Origin: a virus
Reading direction: 5' to 3' (one strand)
Virus record (IMG/VR): IMGVR_UViG_3300038701_000572
Coordinates: 1-46,695 of that record
Length of the DNA stretch: 46,695 nucleotides
This document shows, piece after piece, positions 1 to 8,661 of the stretch. The notes beneath the pieces were generated by a model. It saw nothing but the letters and a program-made list of their open reading frames with translations. It did not search any database and had not been told where the DNA came from. Position 1 is the stretch's first letter. The number at the start of each line of letters is the position of its first letter. A program made the position numbers and the translations under genes.

Positions 1-128
1 AAGACAAGGTCATCGAGTAGGTTCGATAGATTGCATTACGAACCGTACCTGGCGCAGAGCCTGACGAGAAGATAGATTGAGCTTCAGTAACTAGGTCTGA
101 GCTTGCGCCTGCAATACCAGCGGATGCC
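1..128. repeat. Terminal overlap, left copy
   Basis: Bases 3-128 are identical to 46570-46695 (126 bases). Position 1 also matches and position 2 differs (a versus t), a change that is silent in the fibre gene. Because the gene reads through the join, this marks a circular contig, most simply an assembler overlap rather than a physical terminal repeat. Confidence 0.9.
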
Positions 129-775
129 AATGCGAGAGCTTCAATCTCTGACTTCAACTGGAGGTAAGTATTGTAGACGCTTCGAGCGCTAGCGTAATGC
201 ACATCACTATCTATATTGTTTAGGGTAATCGGATAGTTTTCCAGATTACCTAAACCGACATCTTCCTTAGTCGTAGCTTGTGCTCTCAACTGTGAGTAGG
301 TTCCACTGACACGAGCATAGTTCGATAAGTCAGGCGGTTCCACTTGAGCAATGTCGTTGGCTAAACTTTGGTACACACTATAGAGCAGTGACGACAGAAC
401 ATAAGTCTCGTCATTGTCTTGCAGTGTAGCCGCTGTAAAACGGTTCTCAACTTTGTCCAGCCCAACATCTTCTTTCGTAGTTGCCTGAGCACGTAGGTCG
501 GGATAAGTCCCATCCTTTAACGCCAACTGACTTAAATCCAGTCCGGTAATTGCATCAGCCTCTAGTGCTCGTACCGCAACCAACGCTTGACCTGACTCAT
601 TAAAGCGTGCATCGTTAGTTGTGTAATACTGCGTATAGGTTAGCTGCAAATTGACTGCGGCCAACTTAACTAAACGAATGTGGTCATCACCCTCATTTAG
701 TAAGTCGTCACGAGTCGGCCAGAGCAAATTAAAGTCTGACGGCAGGAAATCTGGTTTAGTGACTTCTAATGCCAT
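1..775 (-). CDS. Tail fibre, N-terminal part (gene continues at the window end)
   Basis: The frame starts with ATG at 775-773 and runs off position 1 without a stop. It continues in frame into the gene part ending at 46188, giving about 384 aa. The N-terminus (MALEV, then LPSDFN, WP, a DD-rich loop and DDHIRLVK) matches the start of three other fibre genes here and is probably the virion anchor. Two fibre repeats follow, each built on YPDLRAQATTKEDVGL or YSQLRAQATTKEDVGL, which is typical of phage fibre shafts. ATG overlaps the upstream stop as TAATG, so translation is probably coupled. Role in host binding is inferred from the repeats and the gene neighbours. Confidence 0.85.
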   Translation of the reverse strand, partial: MALEVTKPDFLPSDFNLLWPTRDDLLNEGDDHIRLVKLAAVNLQLTYTQYYTTNDARFNESGQALVAVRALEADAITGLDLSQLALKDGTYPDLRAQATTKEDVGLDKVENRFTAATLQDNDETYVLSSLLYSVYQSLANDIAQVEPPDLSNYARVSGTYSQLRAQATTKEDVGLGNLENYPITLNNIDSDVHYASARSVYNTYLQLKSEIEALALASAGIAGASSDLVTEAQSIFSSGSAPGTVRNAIYRTYSMTLS

Positions 776-1905
776 TAGCTTTTTCCTATTGGTCTGTTGG
801 TTACTAGCTTCCAAACTCCCTGCGAAGTTTTAAAGTTTTGACCACCGTGAGCAATTGTGACAGTTCCATCTAAGTCGCCTTGCAGTGTAGCCGTTACAGC
901 GTGCGTATAGTTCTGGTCAAAGAAGTCATCACTAGCCATTAAGGTTGCTACACCTTCAATGACTGTACGCCCTTCGACGATACGCCCTCTTGCTACGGTA
1001 CGATTCAGGAACTTAATGTCCACTGTAAAATCATAACCTGCGGCTGCGTTGACATCTATGTAGAAGTCTGGGCAACGGAGAAAGATAAAGTTATCAAGCT
1101 CGATTGCAGGGTTGTGATTAAAGTTCAAGTTGAACAGGTGGTAATTGGAAGTCTGCGTCCCTGTTATGGTTGCAGTATGGATAGCTCCAGGTAGGTAGGA
1201 TTTGAACAAGTATGTATGCTGGGACTGAGGGAATGGAAATGACTCAGCCTTCAATACTTCTCGCACATACCCTGGAGTGACCAATGTACGACTGTCAACT
1301 GTTTGTGTTGGGTTTGTATCAAACCACGTGGAATCTACATAACCATTAGCGAACAAGTTAGTCAACCCGATGTCATCCTTGGTTGTCGCTTGCGCTCGTA
1401 AGTTAGGGTAAGTTCCATCAATTTCAACCAGCTCATCAAACGGAATGTTCTCTGAACCAGCATTAGCTAGTAGCGCTCTTAACTGTCTGTTCCACTCTTT
1501 CAAAGTTCCAAGAGATAGGTAGTAACCTTCCTGACGGTTGGCCATATCAAAGCCAGTAGAGAGAGCATAGTTATTAAGTCTACCTAAACCCACATCACCC
1601 TGAGTTGTAGCTTGTGCTCGAAGTTCTGGATAAGACTGATCGATTTGCGCATATAAGTCAAAGTCAATATCGTCGGATAACTTGTCAGCAATTAAAGCTC
1701 GTTCTGCTACAAGTACCTGACCATCTTCATTAAACCTTGCCTCGTTCTCATCGTTCAAGTCTTCCAGTTCTTGCTCGGAGTTTTGAAGGGCAGTCTTTGC
1801 GTTACGTAGATGGTTATCACCTTCGTTAAGCGTGTCCTGCCCTTCAGGGTAATCTGGATTCAAGTCCGAAGGAAGCATGTTCGGATTACTTGGTTCCAGT
1901 GGCAT
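775..1905 (-). CDS. Tail fibre with LRAQATTK repeats
   Basis: 376 aa. The N-terminus (MPLEPS, LPSDLNPDYP, EGDNHLRNAK) belongs to the four-member anchor family of this genome. Two shaft repeats, YPELRAQATTQGDVGL and YPNLRAQATTKDDIGL, lie near residues 90 and 165. The C-terminal half is predicted beta-structure and is not recognisable, as expected for a variable receptor-binding part. Start and stop overlap both neighbours by one base as TAATG, so adaptor, this fibre and the next fibre are translationally coupled. It is one of several adhesins on the virion. Confidence 0.85.
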   Translation of the reverse strand: MPLEPSNPNMLPSDLNPDYPEGQDTLNEGDNHLRNAKTALQNSEQELEDLNDENEARFNEDGQVLVAERALIADKLSDDIDFDLYAQIDQSYPELRAQATTQGDVGLGRLNNYALSTGFDMANRQEGYYLSLGTLKEWNRQLRALLANAGSENIPFDELVEIDGTYPNLRAQATTKDDIGLTNLFANGYVDSTWFDTNPTQTVDSRTLVTPGYVREVLKAESFPFPQSQHTYLFKSYLPGAIHTATITGTQTSNYHLFNLNFNHNPAIELDNFIFLRCPDFYIDVNAAAGYDFTVDIKFLNRTVARGRIVEGRTVIEGVATLMASDDFFDQNYTHAVTATLQGDLDGTVTIAHGGQNFKTSQGVWKLVTNRPIGKS

Positions 1906-2582
1906 TAGTAGTCTCCACCCATCTTCAGGTCTTGGTTGCTGACATCACGTTCCTCGTGACGACCTACTAGCTTACGGCGTTCCATTTCGGCCAAAGCTTT
2001 GTATTCTTGATAACGTTTGTCCTGACGGGCAAGCATCATCATTGAAGCAGTCTCAGCAATCAAAAGTTCTGGGGCTTGCTTATACCAGACATCCTTGTCG
2101 AACAGTGTACTAGACTTGCGGTAGAACAACAACTCTAATGTGTACTCTTTGTCCGGCACTGGGAACAGTCGGAAGTACTGGTTAGTTAGTGAGTAAGATT
2201 GAGGGCAACCTTCTGTAAGTCCTGCACCACCGATACCAGTGTAAGCCCAAGGGTCAGTCACTTGGTCATTAATCTGGTGTTGGCGTCGGTTGGTTTGTTG
2301 ACTACGTTTAGGTAACTCAATCCACAGTCCAGACGTAGGATGCTGAACATACAGCGCACCTTCGTCATATTCCTTCAGGAAACCATCTGGAATAGGGACT
2401 CGGCTTTCCCCTTTCGTAGTGACATACGTGTTATCTTCTGACAACAGGAACCAAGGAAGGAAATCGTTAGCCTCAAGGCGGTTGATTGTCGCATCCAGTT
2501 CCTGTCCAATCAGGGTATTAAGTCCACGTACATTACCTAGACGAAAGGCAACCGAGGCGATAACTTCTTCTCTGGTTGCCAT
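1905..2582 (-). CDS. Head-tail adaptor protein
   Basis: 225 aa, mostly helical, ending in a charged helix with RQDKRYQEYKALAEMERRK. It resembles podophage portal-proximal adaptors (P22 gp4, SU10-type adaptor) in length, in the RVPIPDGFLKEYDEGALY segment and in its position just before fibre and nozzle genes. The inferred role is to form a ring under the portal that joins it to the tail nozzle. The family assignment rests on recalled resemblance and synteny, not on a search. Start chosen at ATG 2582, before the MATREEV N-terminus. Confidence 0.6.
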   Translation of the reverse strand: MATREEVIASVAFRLGNVRGLNTLIGQELDATINRLEANDFLPWFLLSEDNTYVTTKGESRVPIPDGFLKEYDEGALYVQHPTSGLWIELPKRSQQTNRRQHQINDQVTDPWAYTGIGGAGLTEGCPQSYSLTNQYFRLFPVPDKEYTLELLFYRKSSTLFDKDVWYKQAPELLIAETASMMMLARQDKRYQEYKALAEMERRKLVGRHEERDVSNQDLKMGGDY

Positions 2583-2591
2583 AGTTTAGCC

Positions 2592-3104
2592 TTATGCGTT
2601 AACCATTGTGAACTGTACAGTAACGATCAGTGTATCACCGTTAAGAACTGTACGTGCTGCCGGAAAGTCCACCGCACCAAAAAGTACGCCAGCGTAACCA
2701 GTCGCTACCGTTGCCACCATGATACCTGCAACAACAGAACCTGCACCATTAGGGTCGCCGTCGATTACAAAGTTTGCACGGTTATCGGCGTTATCAACTG
2801 CACCATTCGCTACCGTACCTAGTACGATTGCAGGGCGGTCGCCTGTGTAGTAAGTGTACTCATCCCATGCAAGAGAACTTGCACCAAGGTTTGCAAGCGT
2901 ATCAGAAGCAACAATCGAACCCGCTGTCTTCAAACCCATATAGTGAGCAGCAGTGTAAGCCGCACCTTTAAAGTAGTTCTGAAGAACATCATTCAAACCT
3001 TCAGTAGTTACAAGGTTGAATACAGTTTCTTCCCAACGCAACGAACCATCAGGTTTGATACATTGAACTACGTATTTGTTTTTAAAGCCCATACCTGCAT
3101 TCAT
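2592..3104 (-). CDS. Small virion structural protein
   Basis: 170 aa. The N-terminal half contains VTTEGLNDVLQNYFKGAAYT, a segment I associate with small virion proteins of podophages and siphophages that are encoded between capsid and tail genes. The C-terminal half is beta-rich, ending LNGDTLIVTVQFTMVNA. The AGGAGG Shine-Dalgarno site 7 bp before ATG 3104 fixes the start. It sits inside the head operon between a beta-repeat protein and the adaptor, so a structural or decoration role is likely but not shown. Confidence 0.5.
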   Translation of the reverse strand: MNAGMGFKNKYVVQCIKPDGSLRWEETVFNLVTTEGLNDVLQNYFKGAAYTAAHYMGLKTAGSIVASDTLANLGASSLAWDEYTYYTGDRPAIVLGTVANGAVDNADNRANFVIDGDPNGAGSVVAGIMVATVATGYAGVLFGAVDFPAARTVLNGDTLIVTVQFTMVNA

Positions 3105-3113
3105 AAATGCCTC

Positions 3114-3911
3114 CTAAGTCCAGCTACCAGATGTGGGTGCATCCGGTGTCCAATCGTTACTTTGACCAGCGTCTTGAGCGTTCCAATCACCAAAGGTAGG
3201 AGCCGTTCGTCCCCACTGGAAATTTTTCATAAACATGTCAGCCCCAAGGTTGAAGCTAACTTCTATGGAGTAAATCTGTTCTCGACCTGAGAAGCCGAAA
3301 ACTTCCATCGAAACTTGCATATCAACTGCATCGTCGTACAGTGCGAAAGATGCTTCCGCCATACCAACTTGAAGTTGAATCGGGATAAACTCTAGCGCTA
3401 CGCCTTGTCCATCTGCTGCAAACTCGAATCCACGAATTGTAAAGTTAACTGAATCGCTGTACTCTTTAACAGCAGTACCGCTTAATCCAGGATTAATGCT
3501 TAAAGCTACTTGGTCGTAAATAAACTTACCAGCTAGAATGCTTTCGGATAGTTCTAGTTGGAATGTCTCAACGGAGTCAAATACTGCTTGCAGTGTATGC
3601 CCTAAGTTTGCGCCCAATGAAAACGCAGCTTCAAACTCGAAATTGTATGTCGAGAGATAAGTTGCTGACGGAGCCATAGTAAACGTAATCTCTACTGGAT
3701 GACTCTGTAAAGTAGTCTCCACTATTGCAGGGTTTACATTTAAGGCAACGCTATCGTTGAACGTTCCAAGGGCTGTACCAGTGAATGAAGGGTTTATAGT
3801 CATCACTACCGTTTCTTCGATAGCATCATAACCTTCGTTCCATGCTACAGTCTGACCTGTCCAGACCTCAACCGAACCTATCTCGTTCCAAGCTTTTCTA
3901 GGGTTAATCAT
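3114..3911 (-). CDS. Putative virion protein with beta repeats
   Basis: 265 aa, unrecognised. Loosely repeated units of 50-60 residues contain patterns such as FNDSVALNVNP, YDQVALSINPG and YSDSVNFTIRG, alternating hydrophobic residues as in stacked beta-sandwiches. The last 40 residues are rich in W, G, D and T (FGDWNAQ, NDWTPD, GSWT). It lies between two small head-region genes in the structural operon. A head fibre or decoration protein would fit, but this is inference from position and composition. Confidence 0.45.
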   Translation of the reverse strand: MINPRKAWNEIGSVEVWTGQTVAWNEGYDAIEETVVMTINPSFTGTALGTFNDSVALNVNPAIVETTLQSHPVEITFTMAPSATYLSTYNFEFEAAFSLGANLGHTLQAVFDSVETFQLELSESILAGKFIYDQVALSINPGLSGTAVKEYSDSVNFTIRGFEFAADGQGVALEFIPIQLQVGMAEASFALYDDAVDMQVSMEVFGFSGREQIYSIEVSFNLGADMFMKNFQWGRTAPTFGDWNAQDAGQSNDWTPDAPTSGSWT

Positions 3912-3921
3912 TTACAACCCC

Positions 3922-4197
3922 TTAGTCTTCACCGATAATCTCGTCTACCTGATATTCTTCTTCGGTCTTAGGTGCTTCGATACCGATGCGGTCATACTCT
4001 ACAGAGATAGAACCAGGTGCGCCCCAGTCACTATCTGACTGTCGGGTTGACTTAACTGTACCTTTGATGACGAGAGTAACTTCATCACCTACGTTACATT
4101 CAGCAGCAGTTGAGTTTGCACAGTCAATATGAACACTAGGTTTGCAGCCTTCTTCCGCGAATCCGCCTTCAGGCATAGGAACTTTTTTAAGTTTCAT
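3922..4197 (-). CDS. Small capsid-associated protein
   Basis: 91 aa, acidic, with a central beta-rich segment (NVGDEVTLVIKGTVKST) and an acidic tail. It follows the major capsid gene after a terminator, the usual place for a capsid stabilising or decoration protein. It contains three cysteines (GCKPSVHIDC and AAEC). No family was recognised with confidence. Confidence 0.45.
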   Translation of the reverse strand: MKLKKVPMPEGGFAEEGCKPSVHIDCANSTAAECNVGDEVTLVIKGTVKSTRQSDSDWGAPGSISVEYDRIGIEAPKTEEEYQVDEIIGED

Positions 4198-4212
4198 AAC
4201 TAATCCTTATAC

Positions 4213-4239
4213 AAAAAAAGGGAGGGACGTACCCTCCCC
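4213..4239 (-). terminator. Terminator after the major capsid gene
   Basis: On the minus strand a perfect 7-bp GGGAGGG/CCCTCCC hairpin is followed by seven T residues (4213-4219). It lies 21 bp past the capsid stop and before the next gene, so it probably lowers expression of the genes downstream relative to capsid. Confidence 0.85.
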
Positions 4240-4259
4240 TGAGCTACAGGAAACTAAGC

Positions 4260-5459
4260 TTAGACAATGCCCGACGCAAACGCCATAGTTTCTTCGTGGT
4301 TAAACTCGAAGCCAAGTTCACCAATCCATTCACCTTTGCGGCTATCCGCATCGTTTTCCTGGATGTTGTCACGGAACTTCAGTTTACGCAACGCACGTTC
4401 TTTAATACCTTTCGGGTTAAGAACCATCATTGACTTAGTCAACTCTGGGTGCGTGTTGAACAGTGGGTGAGTACGGAAGTAGATTTCACCTTGAGGTAGT
4501 ACCCACTTAGTGAAGTTCATGCCGTACACACTGGTCATCTGCTTATCGAAGTTGATACGAGTTGAAGCAGAGTCACGAGCCAGTTTGTTAATCTTAGTCA
4601 ACGCTGTGTTACCAACGAAAGCGATACGCTGGTTGCCCGCGCCCATGCCGTCGTAGTTGAACACCTGTGCGAAGAAGTCGATCAGGTTATCTTCCGATAA
4701 CGTTGTACCACCTGCACCGAAACGGGTTACGTTAGTCTGGATGAAGTTCAGAAGACCACCAGTTGTACGTAATGGCTTACCGTCAGGGCCAGTTGTTTCA
4801 GATGCTTTACCGTAGATAGATGCCATTTCCATGTCACGCATAACATCGAAAAGTTTACGCTTCTTATCCTGCTCAACTGCTTTACCAGTACGAGCTTTAG
4901 TAACTTCCGCAGTACCTGTGATGTCGTAAGTCTTACGGAAAATCTGAGTGTAGTTGCGAAGTTTTGTAGGGTTACGAGTAGTAGCCTTAGGTGAACGCAC
5001 ACCTTCTTCAAACGCTGTACCAATCTGACACAAGAACGCACCAGCTGGAATAATCGCCGCAGTTGTACCTGCGAAACCACGGTCAACAGTTAATGAAGTA
5101 TCCGAGGTTGGGTTCGCTGAAACACGAACGATTTCGTTGGTAGCCCAAGATGAGCCGTCGGCAGTTTCAACGATAAGTAGGTCGCCTGCTACAAAGCTGT
5201 AAGCGCCTTCTGCCATAGTTAGGTCGGTAGTACCTGCTGCAATATCAGTGCCATGAATCGCATGACGGTTGTGTTGCAGCTTCTCTTCCCACCAGCTGAA
5301 CTCTGGGTCATCTGTGGCTTCAGAACCCATTTTCGAAAGTAGAGCCTGAAGCGGTGCTTGACCGTTAGGCTCCAAGTAAAGAATTGTTTCACGGAAGTTC
5401 TTTGGACGTTCATCCACGCCCCAGTCACCCGTGCCACGTAAACCTGCAATCGCTGGCAT
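4260..5459 (-). CDS. Major capsid protein
   Basis: 399 aa, the expected size for an HK97-fold capsid protein. It follows portal and scaffold and precedes a strong terminator. The N-terminal region (RGTGDWGVDERPKNFRETI, then SKMGSEATDDPEFSWWEE) resembles the SU10-type major capsid family (DUF5309-like) as I recall it. A beta-rich section with DLTMAEGAYSFVAGDLLIV follows, and the C-terminus has HPLFNTHPELTKSMMVLNP. ATG 5459 is preceded by AAGGAGT on the minus strand. The role is secure from context; the exact family is less so. Confidence 0.85.
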   Translation of the reverse strand: MPAIAGLRGTGDWGVDERPKNFRETILYLEPNGQAPLQALLSKMGSEATDDPEFSWWEEKLQHNRHAIHGTDIAAGTTDLTMAEGAYSFVAGDLLIVETADGSSWATNEIVRVSANPTSDTSLTVDRGFAGTTAAIIPAGAFLCQIGTAFEEGVRSPKATTRNPTKLRNYTQIFRKTYDITGTAEVTKARTGKAVEQDKKRKLFDVMRDMEMASIYGKASETTGPDGKPLRTTGGLLNFIQTNVTRFGAGGTTLSEDNLIDFFAQVFNYDGMGAGNQRIAFVGNTALTKINKLARDSASTRINFDKQMTSVYGMNFTKWVLPQGEIYFRTHPLFNTHPELTKSMMVLNPKGIKERALRKLKFRDNIQENDADSRKGEWIGELGFEFNHEETMAFASGIV

Positions 5460-5469
5460 AAGTCACTCC

Positions 5470-6402
5470 TTAATCGTATTGACTATCAATTAACATAGTG
5501 ATGAAATCATCATCTGGATTCGCATTACCTTTAGGGTCAGGAATATCCGCAGCCCCTCTCGGTGAACTTGGTGTATGCGGTTTCACCGGCTGAGGCTTAG
5601 GCTCAGGAGCTGGAGCAGGCTGTGGAGCACCGCCCAACTGAATACCACGAGTAGTCGCAATAGTTACACCAATAGCACGAAGAATTTCTTCCTGAGGTTT
5701 GCCCTTCATTGACTTAGCCAACATCGGTCCATAGCTTTCAATAAGCTGGTTTAGCTCAGATTTTGGAATACCCTTAAGCTCAGGATTCAACGTGTCAAAC
5801 GTTTCGCTAATCTGACGTTGTTGTTCCATACTTGCGGTATGTTGTTGCATCATCTGAGGGACGGCTTGCATCTGCGTCATAATCATCTGGTGAGCATCAC
5901 GCATGGCTCGGTCGTAAATCTTCGTGGCTAACTTAGGAAGAATCTTCTCCGGTGCTTCAATAATCATATTAGCATCGTCTTCTGAGATTGCAAACTCTTT
6001 CTCTACTTCAGCAAGAAACTCTGCTTGGCGAGCTTCTAGTTCTTCCTGAGTTGGCGTTTGAGGTTCAGGCTCTGGCTCCGGCTCAGGCTCTGGCGTTGGT
6101 TGTGGCTCAGGCTCCGGTTCTGGAGTTGGCTCAGGATCGTCACCTGTCTGTTCTGGCTTTGGTTCCGGCTCCGGTTCAGGTTGTGGTTCTGGTTCAGGTT
6201 CTGGGGATGGTTCTGGCTCTGGCTCTGGTTCTGGTTCAGGGTCAGTATCACCTAGCAAATCATCAATAGCCTCATCATCTTCCTGCTCAAACAGAAAGTC
6301 TAAGTCGTCCATGTCAGATTCGCCGCCACCGCCGCCGCCTTCACCTGGTTCTGGTGCCATTAGTCCACGCTGTGCCATAAGCATTTGCAGTAACTTATTC
6401 AT
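5470..6402 (-). CDS. Capsid scaffolding protein with PE repeat
   Basis: About 310 aa from ATG 6402, with AGAGGA at good spacing; ATG 6408 is possible but too close to the ribosome site. The order is a short helix, a glycine run, an acidic stretch, about 65 residues of PE dipeptide repeat (roughly 55-120), then a helical glutamine-rich region and a C-terminal basic/acidic tail. It lies directly before the major capsid gene. Acidic, helical and low complexity is the usual profile of a scaffold. The stop of the preceding small gene overlaps this start, so the two are coupled. Confidence 0.75.
   Translation of the reverse strand: MNKLLQMLMAQRGLMAPEPGEGGGGGGESDMDDLDFLFEQEDDEAIDDLLGDTDPEPEPEPEPEPSPEPEPEPQPEPEPEPKPEQTGDDPEPTPEPEPEPQPTPEPEPEPEPEPQTPTQEELEARQAEFLAEVEKEFAISEDDANMIIEAPEKILPKLATKIYDRAMRDAHQMIMTQMQAVPQMMQQHTASMEQQRQISETFDTLNPELKGIPKSELNQLIESYGPMLAKSMKGKPQEEILRAIGVTIATTRGIQLGGAPQPAPAPEPKPQPVKPHTPSSPRGAADIPDPKGNANPDDDFITMLIDSQYD
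6060..6252. repeat. PE-coding microrepeat in the scaffold gene
   Basis: An imperfect hexanucleotide repeat alternates ggttct, ggctct, ggttca and ggctcc on the plus strand, encoding Pro-Glu on the minus strand. The codons vary, so the peptide repeat is kept while slippage-prone identity is reduced. All three other frames stay open here and give false ORFs. Confidence 0.8.
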
Positions 6403-6742
6403 AATCATTGTCCTCTAACATTCGTAGCTCAGTTAAAACATCTTTACGCTGAGCCTCAAACTCAGCGATGTAGTGTTCAATTAAGCCGGAACCAAACTGG
6501 AATCCGGCAAGTTGTGATTGGGATTGGGCTAATCCGATTAGCCCGTCAAGTCCCTCTGGTTGTCCTTCGATGATTTGGCGCTGAAGGATTCGGCGATGCT
6601 TATCCGCCAGTTTGTTCAGGAGTTGGAACCCCTTGTGTCGGCTGAGTCGGCGTAAACTGTCCAAGTTGTTCTGGAGCTCCGCCAGTTGCGCTTCCAGGTA
6701 GGAAACCTTCTCCGCCTTGCTGTTGTTGCCCGTTGTTTCCAC
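6395..6742 (-). CDS. Small coiled protein overlapping the portal gene end
   Basis: Up to 115 aa. The first 47 codons overlap the portal 3' end in another frame. The remainder is helical and charged ([19 protein letters not shown], then [18 protein letters not shown]), a composition unlike a random shadow. Podophages often have a protein of about 90 aa in this place. Its stop overlaps the scaffold ATG at 6402. The true start is uncertain: ATG 6742, or a later non-ATG codon nearer position 6600. Function unknown. Confidence 0.6.
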   Translation of the reverse strand: METTGNNSKAEKVSYLEAQLAELQNNLDSLRRLSRHKGFQLLNKLADKHRRILQRQIIEGQPEGLDGLIGLAQSQSQLAGFQFGSGLIEHYIAEFEAQRKDVLTELRMLEDNDYE

Positions 6743-8609
6743 TGATTTGCCCTGCCTTAATCATTGCTACAAGTTCTTCGTCAGAGACGATTTGCATCTT
6801 GAAGCGGTCAATGTTTTTCAAACCTGCCAGTCGAGCCATGTGGCTAAACATGTCAGAACGACGGAATTGCATTTGCAACTCAGGATCCTGTGCAGTCGCG
6901 ATTACAATCTGCTGCCAGAATTGAGCCAAGCTCATCTTATCAATCGGTAACGTACCGTCAACTGGAGCAAGGTCATACATGCCTGCCATTTCTTCCGGTC
7001 GCCATGTAACGTGCTCAGCAGACTTGATTGCGTCACCTGCAATACGTACCTTCATTTCGTCAGTGTACATTTGCTGTGTACTTGAAATCAAACAACGTCC
7101 GAGACTACGAACACCAGTGATTGCAAAGTAGTATGCCATTGTACCTAGACGATTCGCCGATTGTGCTGTAGTACCACGGAACTCTGTAGCACTACGACGG
7201 GATGACGGTTGGCTCACACCTGAGATGTCATCGTTAATACCTAAGCTACGTTGCAGTTCTTGCTGCACGTAACCAGCGTCTTGGTAGTTTTGATTCGTAA
7301 CATCCGTAACGGGTAGCTGTTGAATCGCTGTACGAACATCAGAACCAAACGCAGTTGGCTTGAGTCGAATCAACTTACCAGGATCCTTTCTGGTTACATC
7401 TTTCATTACTACACGTTCAGGGTCAACTACGAACTGGTTGTCCATGACCTGACGCTTATTGTACATGTGTGAGTTAAACAACCAGCTCAACACATCATTC
7501 ATAGGTTTACCGATTTCCAACATACCACGGCTTTCTTGTTTGTAACCATCTGGCTCACATTCAAGTACGTGGTAAGGGAACATGTTGTGCAAGTACCCTA
7601 AGGGCTGACAACCAATGATAACCTTTTTATCTACAACAGTGAACACCCACTTCTCAGGATACTCACCTTCACCTAAACCCCAATCCTTAGGAATAATCTC
7701 AATGACCATTTCCACTGCATCAAGGTCGCCTACCTTCTTGCCTTGCGGGTCGGTGGTAGAACTGATACCCAAGTCGCTTAGGTCGTCAATTGATTCGTGT
7801 CGGTTGTCCCAACGGTCGCCACCTTTACTAGAGGTGTTAATCAATTCACGAGCTTTTTCAGAGTTAAAGAATACACCAGCTGATTCTTTCTTAATCAGTT
7901 CGTTCCAAGCAATCTTCAACTTACGACCTACAAATTCACCTTCCTGCAACTTACAGTAAGGAACTCGCGGGTCGGGTAGGAAGTCGTAAGGTAGTACGTT
8001 GAATCCCTTGTTACCTTTGTAACCTTCGTGAATCTTGTACTTGAGGACGTTGCGCATCTTCCCTGTGGCAACGCCGTCAACTTCTTCTTCTTCCTGTGCA
8101 ACAAAACTTTGAGGAACAAACTCTTCATCCCAGTAATTACCAAGGATGCCAATACCGTAACGAAGAACATCAAGTAACCAAACCAGCATCGGTACATCCA
8201 AACTACCTTGCTGAACTTGATACTCCAGCATGGAGTCCATTACCAACTCTTTATCTGCACCGCCGCCGTTAATACCTATTGACTGGAAAACTGGGTCTTT
8301 GTTCAGGAACACATTTACCATGTAAGCATGTGCCGTTAACAACATTGCGTAACTGTAAGGCATTACCGCAGAACGGTAGTCGTACTCGCCTTCTTGGTCA
8401 TCCTTACGTTTCGCACGTTGGTCGTTCTTAGTTTTCTTTTTGTAAAGCATGTAATATTTTTCTGCTTCACGCCAGCGGTCAAAGTGAGTACTGATGTGCG
8501 TCTCTGCTAAAGTAACGCGCTCCAGTACCGCCTTCAATAACGTAGCGTGCAGACTCGTTGGGTTCGCATCATACTTAATGACTAAACCCAAGTTGGTATT
8601 CTGCGCCAT
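6600..8609 (-). CDS. Portal protein
   Basis: 669 aa from ATG 8609, with AGAGGAATTAAC before it; the upstream ATG at 8630 lacks a ribosome site. The size fits podophage portals of the P22/SU10 type. The helical N-terminal part includes FDRWREAEKYYMLYKKK and the residues near 480-510 include the RRSATEFRGTTAQSANRLG segment common in these portals. The C-terminus is glutamine, glycine and proline rich. The protein forms the dodecameric DNA channel at one capsid vertex and docks terminase. It sits between large terminase and scaffold. Confidence 0.9.
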   Translation of the reverse strand: MAQNTNLGLVIKYDANPTSLHATLLKAVLERVTLAETHISTHFDRWREAEKYYMLYKKKTKNDQRAKRKDDQEGEYDYRSAVMPYSYAMLLTAHAYMVNVFLNKDPVFQSIGINGGGADKELVMDSMLEYQVQQGSLDVPMLVWLLDVLRYGIGILGNYWDEEFVPQSFVAQEEEEVDGVATGKMRNVLKYKIHEGYKGNKGFNVLPYDFLPDPRVPYCKLQEGEFVGRKLKIAWNELIKKESAGVFFNSEKARELINTSSKGGDRWDNRHESIDDLSDLGISSTTDPQGKKVGDLDAVEMVIEIIPKDWGLGEGEYPEKWVFTVVDKKVIIGCQPLGYLHNMFPYHVLECEPDGYKQESRGMLEIGKPMNDVLSWLFNSHMYNKRQVMDNQFVVDPERVVMKDVTRKDPGKLIRLKPTAFGSDVRTAIQQLPVTDVTNQNYQDAGYVQQELQRSLGINDDISGVSQPSSRRSATEFRGTTAQSANRLGTMAYYFAITGVRSLGRCLISSTQQMYTDEMKVRIAGDAIKSAEHVTWRPEEMAGMYDLAPVDGTLPIDKMSLAQFWQQIVIATAQDPELQMQFRRSDMFSHMARLAGLKNIDRFKMQIVSDEELVAMIKAGQISGNNGQQQQGGEGFLPGSATGGAPEQLGQFTPTQPTQGVPTPEQTGG

Positions 8610-8661
8610 GTTAATTCCTCTTGTTAACAATAATGCAATTATAACAAAGCATCCCTAGGTG

